Shown here: positions 6,353-11,000 of the stretch, in pieces | Layout of the letters: the number at the start of each line of letters is the position of its first letter | How positions within the stretch are numbered: position 1 is the stretch's first letter | NCBI GenBank assembly: GCA_905221605.1 | Contig: CAJNDS010002175.1 | Span: 219,001 to 230,000 of the forward strand | Source: Symbiodinium natans | Lineage: Eukaryota > Sar > Dinophyceae > Suessiales > Symbiodiniaceae | DNA: 11,000 nt | Direction of reading: 5' to 3' | Translations under genes and position numbers: made by a program | Notes under the pieces: model-generated | The model's database searches: none | The model's input: only the letters and a program-made list of their open reading frames with translations | Told to the model about the DNA's origin: nothing

Positions 6353-6412
6353 GAACCCTAAACCCTAAACCCTAAACCCTAAACCCTAAACCCTAAACCT
6401 TAACCCCCAAAA
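6353..6412 (-). repeat. CCCTAAA array (about 7 units)
   Basis: Perfect CCCTAAA units after an initial GAACCCTAAA. They decay at the right edge through CCTTAACCCCCAAAA. Confidence 0.96.
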
Positions 6413-6507
6413 CCTCTGAGCTCCGAAACTCCTAAAGCCAGCAGAGCCCCGCGGAGCTCGCGGGCCTGGCCCGCATCTTGGGCAGAGGCCATACGTCCTG
6501 GGCCGGG
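6413..6507. other. GC-rich dyad-containing spacer
   Basis: A strongly GC-rich stretch between two arrays of the same polarity. It holds GCGGGCC (6460-6466), one base, then GGCCCGC (6468-6474), a perfect 7-bp odd palindrome. Beside it is the near-palindrome CCGCGGAGCTCGCGG (6449-6463). No gene is visible. Confidence 0.6.
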
Positions 6508-6574
6508 CCCCTAAACCCTAAACCCTAAACCCTAAACCCTAAACCCTAAACCCTAAACCCTGAACCCTAAACCG
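6508..6574 (-). repeat. CCCTAAA array (9 units)
   Basis: Nearly perfect CCCTAAA with one CCCTGAA unit. The right edge reads CCCTAAACCGG, the inverse of the CCGGTTTAGGG seam seen at 2515 and 2874. Confidence 0.96.
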
Positions 6575-6627
6575 GCGAGGTGCAGAGGGGAGGGCTTGGG
6601 CTCCCTCGTTAGGAGGGTTCTGCGCCA
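6575..6627. other. Short island between outward-facing arrays
   Basis: About 53 bp, G-rich (GAGGTGCAGAGGGGAGGG), with CCCTAAA on the left and TTTGGGG/TTTAGGG on the right. It is the smallest of the nine islands. Confidence 0.6.
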
Positions 6628-6778
6628 GGTTTTGGGGCTTTGGGGTTTTGGGGTTTAGGGTTTGGGGTTTAGGGTTTGGGGCTTAGGGCTTAGGGTTTAG
6701 GATTTAGGGTTTGGGGTTTTGGGTTCAGGGTTATCAGGGTTTAGGGTTTAGGGTTTGCAAGATTTGGGGCTTGGGGTG
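6628..6778 (+). repeat. TTTGGGG/TTTAGGG mixed block
   Basis: Starts with TTTTGGGGCTTTGGGG words, then alternates TTTAGGG and TTTGGGG, then CTTAGGG and TTCAGGG variants, with three clean TTTAGGG units near 6738. Runs of four guanines make the + strand a strong G-quadruplex candidate. Confidence 0.93.
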
Positions 6779-6896
6779 GTTATAGGGTATCCTATCAGCC
6801 TTACTTAGACCCTTGTTAAGCCCTGAAACCTACAGAGACCCTCAACCGCACCCTTAAACATACCCAAGACTCTAAACGAGCGGCGAGTCGAACAAG

Positions 6897-7028
6897 CTTA
6901 GGGTTTAGGGTTTAGGGTTTAGGGTTTAGGGTTTAGGGTTTAGGGTTTAGGGTTTAGGGTTTAGGGTTTAGGGTTTAGGGTTTAGGGTTTAGGGTTTAGG
7001 GTTTAGGGTTTAGGGTTTAGGGTTTAGC
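6897..7028 (+). repeat. Longest perfect TTTAGGG array
   Basis: One CTTAGGG is followed by 17 uninterrupted, identical TTTAGGG units (6904-7022) and a broken final TTTAGCG. This is the purest array in the window, so either recently made or maintained by telomerase or recombination. To the right it meets a short transition and then opposed CCCTAAA-type repeats, a head-to-head arrangement. Confidence 0.98.
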
Positions 7029-7063
7029 GTGCAGGGTGTAGGGTATAATTAGGGTGCACCACT

Positions 7064-7310
7064 GAACCCTAAACCCGTCTAAACCCAAAACCCAAAACCC
7101 CTACACCGCAAACCCTAAGCCCGACACTAAACATTAAACCCTAAAACCCTAAACCCCTAAGCCCTAAAAGCTGTAACCCTGAAACCCAAACGACAAAAAC
7201 ACAAACGCCTCAAAACCAAACACCCTACAAAACCTAAACGCCTGAAAACTAAACCCTGGACCCTAAACCCTAAACCCTAAACCCAAAAACCCTGAACCCT
7301 AAAAAACCTA
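7064..7310 (-). repeat. Degenerate CCCTAAA block
   Basis: About 245 bases of CCCTAAA, CCCAAAA, CCCTGAA and AAACGCC words. Three perfect units lie near 7261-7282. It is strongly C- and A-rich with irregular period. Confidence 0.88.
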
Positions 7311-7335
7311 AAAGCTTAAAGCCCGCTTCCACCCA

Positions 7336-7438
7336 ACAAAAAGGGCGCAAAAGGGCCCCTAAAATCTAGCTCGAAACCCTAAACCCTAAACCCTAAACCC
7401 TAAACCCTAAACCCTACAAAAAAGGCGAATAAGGGCCC
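7336..7438 (+). repeat. 23-bp direct repeats bracketing a CCCTAAA array
   Basis: The 23-base words at 7336-7358 and 7416-7438 both start ACAAAAA and end AAGGGCCC or AAAGGGCCC. They match at 20 of 23 positions and are 80 bases apart. The CCCTAAA array at 7374-7415 lies between them. This fits a tandem duplication of an 80-bp unit, or a duplicated target on either side of an inserted array. Confidence 0.75.
7374..7415 (-). repeat. CCCTAAA array (6 units)
   Basis: Six perfect units with sharp edges on both sides, enclosed by the two 23-bp direct repeats. Confidence 0.97.
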
Positions 7439-7530
7439 GCGGTCCGTGAAGCGCTACACCCTCAGCCCTGTCTTATGGAAGTCCGGGGCCACGCACCTCC
7501 CGCCAGGCTCGCCCCCCTTAGGGCTGGTTC
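7439..7530. other. GC-rich island between outward-facing arrays
   Basis: Strongly GC-rich unique sequence, with CCCTAAA to the left (across the 23-bp repeat) and TTTAGGG to the right, starting TCGGTTTAGGG. No gene is visible. Confidence 0.6.
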
Positions 7531-7740
7531 GGTTTAGGGTTTAGGGCTTAGGGCTTAGGGCTTAGGGTTTGGGGTTTGGGGTTTGGGGTTTGGGGTTTGG
7601 GGTTTAGGGTATGGGGTTTAGGGTATGGGGTTTAGGGTTATTTAGGGTTTAGGTGTTTAGGGGTTTAGAGGTTCAGGGGTTCAGGGTTTAGGGGTTTAGG
7701 GGTCTCGGGGTTTAGGGTTTAGGGTTAGGGGGCTTTGGGT
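7531..7740 (+). repeat. TTTAGGG block homogenised into variant sub-blocks
   Basis: Variants are sorted rather than mixed. First come TTTAGGG and three CTTAGGG, then five consecutive TTTGGGG copies in about 7567-7602, then TTTAGGG-TATGGGG as a 14-bp unit present twice (near 7602-7630), then looser TTTAGGGG words. Such sorting is what slippage or unequal exchange on a mutated unit would produce. Confidence 0.95.
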
Positions 7741-7895
7741 TTCGGGCCGACTAGGGTGCAAGGATTGAAGGATGTGAAGGTTTGAAGGTTTAAGGGTTTA
7801 AGGACCTTGCGGGGTTTAAGGACTTTCAGGGTTTGGGGGCTTTAAGGTTTTGAGGGCTCAAGGGTTTCAGGGTTTTAAGGTTTAGGGTGTAGCGC
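7741..7895 (+). repeat. Highly degenerate G-strand repeat
   Basis: AAGGTTTGAAGG, TTTAAGGG, TTTCAGGG and TTTTAAGG words recur at 8-12 base spacing. They appear derived from TTTAGGG with A insertions. Confidence 0.65.
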
Positions 7896-8009
7896 GGTTG
7901 AGGGCTTTCATGCTTGTAGGGTCTGGAAAGACAAGTCGACGAGAAGTCCAAAAACCCGAAGCCTACAATCTGGGCTTAATGGAACTACAGTGTAAGTTTG
8001 TTTGTACGA

Positions 8010-8036
8010 CCCTAAACCATAAACCCCAAACCCTGA
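8010..8036 (-). repeat. Short CCCTAAA-derived block
   Basis: CCCTAAACCATAAACCCC and CCCTGAA form four units, each different. It is isolated in A-rich spacer. Confidence 0.8.
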
Positions 8037-8111
8037 ACAACAATGTATATGCACAGACGACATAAATATACACACAAATAGAAATAAAGACATAGAGGTA
8101 TAGACATAATC

Positions 8112-8163
8112 GTATAGCTTAGAGAACCAGAATCTGAGTATAGCTTAGAGAACCAGAATCTGA
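8112..8163 (+). repeat. 26-bp perfect tandem duplication
   Basis: The 26 bases at 8112-8137 (starting GTATAGCTTAGAG) are repeated exactly at 8138-8163, immediately left of a C17 run. Identity of the two copies implies a recent event. Confidence 0.97.
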
Positions 8164-8166
8164 GAA

Positions 8167-8183
8167 CCCCCCCCCCCCCCCCC
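8167..8183 (+). repeat. C17 homopolymer run
   Basis: Seventeen cytosines between the 26-bp duplication and an A-run/AT microsatellite segment. Confidence 0.9.
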
Positions 8184-8205
8184 GCGCAAAAAAAATCATG
8201 CTTCT

Positions 8206-8228
8206 ATACATATACATATATATATATC
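8206..8228 (+). repeat. AT-rich TATA microsatellite
   Basis: TATACATATACATATATATATAT, an imperfect (TA)n/(ATAC)n run. The pattern is simple slippage; promoter use cannot be inferred. Confidence 0.85.
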
Positions 8229-8327
8229 GAAATTGCGGTGTGCGCCTACCAGTAGCCTAGAGGCCCACAAACCAGCCAGCAAGAGTCCCCAAGACTCCTC
8301 GAAGCGTGTCCACATGAACCCTGGAAC

Positions 8328-8370
8328 AGGGTTTAGGGTTTAGGGCTTTGGGTTTTGGGTTGAAGGTTTC
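8328..8370 (+). repeat. Short TTTAGGG block
   Basis: Two TTTAGGG units flow into CTTTGGG, TTTTGGG and TTGAAGG variants. Confidence 0.85.
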
Positions 8371-8526
8371 GAGAACAGAAGACACAAATCCTGAACCCGA
8401 AAACTCAAGCCCCATGCCCTCGGCATCTAAGTGCCCGTCTGCGCAGAAGGCTCGCGTGACTGCGGCAGGGGTGAGGTGTTTTGGGAGTTTGGGACGAGTG
8501 AAGCAGATTACGCACCCTCCCCCTTA

Positions 8527-8654
8527 ATTACCCAGAACCTGAACCCTAGAGCCTAAACTCCAAGCCGCCTAAGCCCTTATTTGGGACTTATTACCCAGAA
8601 CCTGAACCCTATAGAGCCTAAACTCCAAGCCGCCTAAGCCCTTATTTGGGACTT
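8527..8654 (+). repeat. Tandem duplication of a 63-bp segment
   Basis: Copy one, 8527-8589 (63 bp), and copy two, 8590-8654 (65 bp), both begin ATTACCCAGAACCTGAACCC and end TTGGGACTT. The only difference I find is an added TA in the second copy (CTATAGAG against CTAGAG). It is not telomeric, and no open frame makes sense of it. Confidence 0.96.
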
Positions 8655-8767
8655 CTTCGGGTTGGGGAGAAGCACAGGTTGAGGTAGCACAGGCATCGGA
8701 TCCCATAACCTGTGCGCAAGGTCGTCAGGCGTTGGGGCATCAAAACCCCAAGACACTCGCCAACCGT

Positions 8768-8793
8768 AAGGGTTAAGGGTTAAGGGTTTAGGG
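8768..8793 (+). repeat. Short TTAAGGG/TTTAGGG block
   Basis: TAAGGGT, TAAGGGT, TAAGGGT and TTTAGGG in a row: a TTAAGGG variant of the telomere unit repeated three times, followed by one standard unit. A C11 run lies at 8800-8810. Confidence 0.85.
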
Positions 8794-8810
8794 CCACAAC
8801 CCCCCCCCCC

Positions 8811-9144
8811 TCTCCTCTTGAAGGGTAAACTTATGTTGGTCGGGATCGTTGGTGTTTTCTCTGAGTATGCCACAAGGAAACAAGCCACCACCTCGAACCC
8901 TAAACTCCTACAACTCCAAGCCCTGAGCCCTGAACAAAGACGAACCGCAACCCTCAGCCCTGCAAGCCCCAAGGCAAGGAAACATTTAGGTCTTCGTGCC
9001 ATGACAATAGAAGAACCCCTCCACAACGCTAACGCTGCTGCCCTGTAACCCTAAGGGTCCATGTACCTAAATTGGGAACACTTGGGCCCCGAAGTCACTG
9101 TCACTTTAAATAATTTATGCCCAAATACCCGCGGGGACGTTACA
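8811..9144. other. Spacer with overlapping opposed open frames, no gene called
   Basis: An open frame on the + strand (8818-9048, 76 codons) lies entirely opposite the longer minus-strand frame (8634-9026, 130 codons). The latter crosses the 63-bp duplication and a C11 run. Neither has a recognisable domain, and both are composed of residues expected from C/A- or G/T-rich DNA. I treat both as chance. Confidence 0.5.
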
Positions 9145-9214
9145 TCCTAAACCCTAAACCCTAAACCCTGAGCCCTATACCCTAAACCCTAAGCCCTAAA
9201 CCCTGAACCCTAAG
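9145..9214 (-). repeat. CCCTAAA array with CCCTAAG/CCCTGAG variants
   Basis: About ten units, roughly half perfect, with CCCTGAG, CCCTATA, CCCTAAG and CCCTGAA mixed in. Confidence 0.94.
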
Positions 9215-9337
9215 CCACTTAGCGACCCTTAGGGTAAGCCCCAAGCCGCAAAACCTTAGACAGGAGCTTCAGACGGGCCTGGGCCGTCCTGGGCAGCAAC
9301 AGTTATAGGGTTCTCAAGGGAGAGGGGCTTCAAGGGG
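9215..9337. other. Island between outward-facing arrays
   Basis: About 120 bp with a GC-rich centre (ACGGGCCTGGGCCGTCC near 9272-9289), CCCTAAA on the left and TTTAGGG on the right. No gene is visible. Confidence 0.6.
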
Positions 9338-9359
9338 GGTTTAGGGTTTAGGGTTTAGG
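9338..9359 (+). repeat. Short TTTAGGG block (3 units)
   Basis: Three TTTAGGG units following a G6 run. Confidence 0.92.
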
Positions 9360-9540
9360 ATAACCCAAGGTTCCCTCATCCTCCCAAGTACTCCCTAAAG
9401 CTCCCTCAGCTGCCCCCCATGAACCCCCCTCCCTGAAGAACCCTATAGAGGGAGGTGGGGGGTTCACGGACAGTCGGCTTGGGCTTAGGGGTTGCAAGGG
9501 TTAAGGGCGTACAGTGTACAGTTTTGGTAAGGGTGTATAG

Positions 9541-9654
9541 TTGGGGTTTAGGGTTTAGGGCTGAATAGGGTTTAGGATTTAGGGTTTTGGGTTTAGAGTT
9601 TCGGGTTTAGGGCTTGGGGTTTGGTGCTAATTAAGGGTCTAGGGTTTAGGGCTT
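9541..9654 (+). repeat. TTTAGGG block, degenerate
   Basis: TTTAGGG units are mixed with TTTAGGA, TTTTGGG, TTTAGAG, TTTCGGG and CTTGGGG. The right part is interrupted by GGTGCTAATTAAGGG. Confidence 0.9.
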
Positions 9655-9807
9655 ATCGCTCTTGGAGTGTAGAGTTGCACCCCTTAAGGTGGCTTCTCTT
9701 CTTTGGTCTAACGATGTGTATGTGGGATCGGAGCCGAAAAGACGGATAAGGGCCCTACAAAACGTCCGAAATACGGCCCTGGTGACTGTACCTGTGATGC
9801 ATTGATT

Positions 9808-9856
9808 CCCCCCGCCCCCCTGCCCCCCTGCCCCACCCCCCCCCCCCGCCCCCCCC
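9808..9856 (+). repeat. Compound C-rich tract
   Basis: C6-7 runs separated by single G, TG or A, including a C12 run, over almost 50 bases. The complement is a dense G-run sequence with strong quadruplex potential. On the minus strand it yields a polyglycine stretch in a spurious frame. Confidence 0.9.
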
Positions 9857-10065
9857 ATAACTCCAAGCAAATTTATAAACTAGAGTCAATACAGTAAGGG
9901 TGCCCCTCCTTGTAGGGGTTATAGTACTTCGCTAAAAGTTTGTTGAGGATGGGCAGAAGGCAGCTGCGAAGGCTTCGAGGTTTGGTTGGTTCGGGGGGCT
10001 CTGACAGCCTCAGCCCTACAAAATCTAAAACCCTAGTTCTGGGCAGATTGCCCAAAGAGGATGAC
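9857..10065. other. Unassigned spacer
   Basis: Mixed-composition sequence with an ACCCTAGTT remnant near 10029. A 60-codon minus-strand frame (9873-10055) carries no recognisable feature. Confidence 0.5.
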
Positions 10066-10096
10066 TAAACCCCAAATCCTGAACCCTAAACCCTCA
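10066..10096 (-). repeat. Short CCCTAAA-derived block
   Basis: CTAAACCCCAAATCCTGAAC then CCCTAAACCCTCAA: four diverged units. Confidence 0.8.
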
Positions 10097-10434
10097 AGAC
10101 AAAATGGACAGACATCGGCGATGTCATTGTGAATTTCCCAAGTTGTTTGTCTATCCGGCCGACAACCTGAGTTGATGAGTTTAAGAAAGTAAATCCAGAG
10201 CGTGCTTTTTGGGTAACCATATTCAACTCATTTAAACATCTGATGTGCCCTTCCCCGCCCCCAGCCCTCCCCAGCTCCTCCCCTCCGAAAGCCCCCCCCC
10301 CCCCCCACCCACACCCCCCCTCGCCCCAAAAGAAAACCTACCAATGACATCTATCTAAAAAAGAGTTCGCTCCAAATGGCTCGGTCAAAAAATGTCGGTC
10401 AACACTTTTTGGGACCCAATTTCTATAAACGATA
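10097..10434. other. Spacer with C-rich tract, no gene seen
   Basis: The left half is ordinary sequence. The middle (about 10249-10325) is very C-rich, with a C15 run at 10292-10306. The right part is A-rich. I find no open frame, RNA gene or repeat family here. Confidence 0.6.
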
Positions 10435-10590
10435 AGCCCTAAACCCACAAGACAAGAACATCCCTAAACTCTAAGCCCTAAACCCTATACCCTAAACCCG
10501 AAACCCAAAACCCCAAACCCCCCCTTGAAACCCCTTCTCCCTTAAGAACCCTAAACCCTCAACCCTCAACCCTAAACCTCCTAAACCCTC
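10435..10590 (-). repeat. CCCTAAA-derived block
   Basis: CCCTAAA, CCCTATA, CCCGAAA, CCCAAAA and CCCTCAA units recur across about 155 bases. The right end, CCTAAACCC next to TCTTCTTTGAG, resembles the right end of the array at 2761. Confidence 0.88.
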
Positions 10591-10688
10591 TTCTTTGAGG
10601 GCTCCTGAGGCTCCTCCTAGGATTCTGAGGACTTGGCGAGCGATTGCGAGAAGGACTGCGCCTTCCGTCCTGCCGGGGGCCATCTGCT
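10591..10688. other. GC-rich island between outward-facing arrays
   Basis: About 98 bp, rich in GAGG and CTCC words, with CCCTAAA-type repeat left and TTTAGGG right. The minus-strand frame across it (10492-10683) is mostly translated repeat and I do not call it. Confidence 0.6.
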
Positions 10689-10800
10689 GGGTTTAGGGTT
10701 TAGGGTTTAGGGCTAGGGTTTAGGGTTTAGGGTTTAGGGCTTAGGGCTTAGGGTTTAGGGTTTAGGGTTCAAGGTTGAGGGCCAGGTTTAGGGTTTTAGT
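10689..10800 (+). repeat. TTTAGGG array (about 15 units)
   Basis: Three perfect units, then a 6-base CTAGGG, then TTTAGGG three times, CTTAGGG twice, TTTAGGG three times and decayed copies. It is followed by G-rich unique sequence with a G10 run at 10875-10884. Confidence 0.95.
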
Positions 10801-11000
10801 TTTCGGGCTTTGGGAGTTTAGGGATTAGGGGGTTGCCGGTTTTTCTTCTTACTAGGGTGGAGGGACGGGGAGGAGGGGGGGGGGATTGTAAAGCTTTCCA
10901 TCGTTGTGTGCTCTTAGGGTTTGTTCTTTGCAAGCTCCACCTAACCTTAGCTTTGGAGTAGACCCTGGAAAAAAAGGTATATACTTTTTAGGTATAAGTA

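Noticed and set aside
6897-7028. CRISPR-like array
   Set aside because: Units are contiguous 7-base repeats with no spacers, in a eukaryotic telomere motif.
8634-9048. Opposed open frames on both strands
   Set aside because: They overlap almost fully, cross a duplication and a C run, and show no domain.
9646-9870. 74-codon minus-strand frame
   Set aside because: The first third is translated C-rich tract; no recognisable feature in the rest.
999-10980. Shared TGGAAAAAAAGGTA at about 999-1012 and 10966-10979
   Set aside because: Low-complexity A run with short flanks; the surroundings do not align, so I do not treat it as a repeat family.

Overview
Eukaryotic nuclear DNA with no gene I can support. 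About a quarter to a third of the window (my eye estimate) is telomere-type heptamer, TTTAGGG or its complement CCCTAAA, in more than thirty blocks. Some blocks are perfect, such as 17 uninterrupted units in 6904-7022. Others have drifted into TTCAGGG, TTGAGGG, CTTAGGG, TTTGGGG or poorer copies. TTTAGGG is the telomere unit of plants, many green algae, dinoflagellates and coccidian apicomplexans. Abundant dispersed AAACCCT repeats are a known trait of Eimeria genomes, so a repeat-rich or subtelomeric segment of an Eimeria-like coccidian is my first guess. A plant or alga with the same telomere unit cannot be excluded from this window alone.

Layout. Positions 1-1200: a degenerate block, a clean CCCTAAA array (374-469), an A-rich spacer, then opposed degenerate blocks. 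Positions 1200-2935: the densest part, with array polarity flipping at nearly every block, including a 28-bp higher-order repeat (1685-1754). Positions 2934-4200: a T/G-rich stretch, TTCAGGG-type repeats, a 26-base C run and quiet spacer. Positions 4200-6360: a different kind of repeat, namely two related inverted-repeat (hairpin) elements at 4688-4766 and 5580-5689 plus isolated copies of their ends at 4228 and 6340, an irregular tandem array at 5942-6240, and more telomere arrays. Positions 6360-7900: the longest and purest arrays, then variant-homogenised blocks. Positions 7900-11000: sparser telomere blocks, two local tandem duplications, several poly-C runs, and spacer with nothing recognisable.

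Organisation. The arrays are not one chromosome end. Polarity on the + strand changes about 24 times. In nine places a spacer of about 55-180 bp, often GC-rich, has CCCTAAA on its left and TTTAGGG on its right, so both arrays point outward as they would on a tiny chromosome. The most distinctive non-telomeric signal is the hairpin family sharing the core AACAGTCCT-N-AATAGGGA and ends close to AACTTGAGATGCT. It looks like a small non-autonomous inverted-repeat element living among telomeric repeats.

All longer open frames look like by-products of low-complexity DNA, with one weak exception at 4936-5196 on the minus strand, which is flagged but not claimed as a gene.
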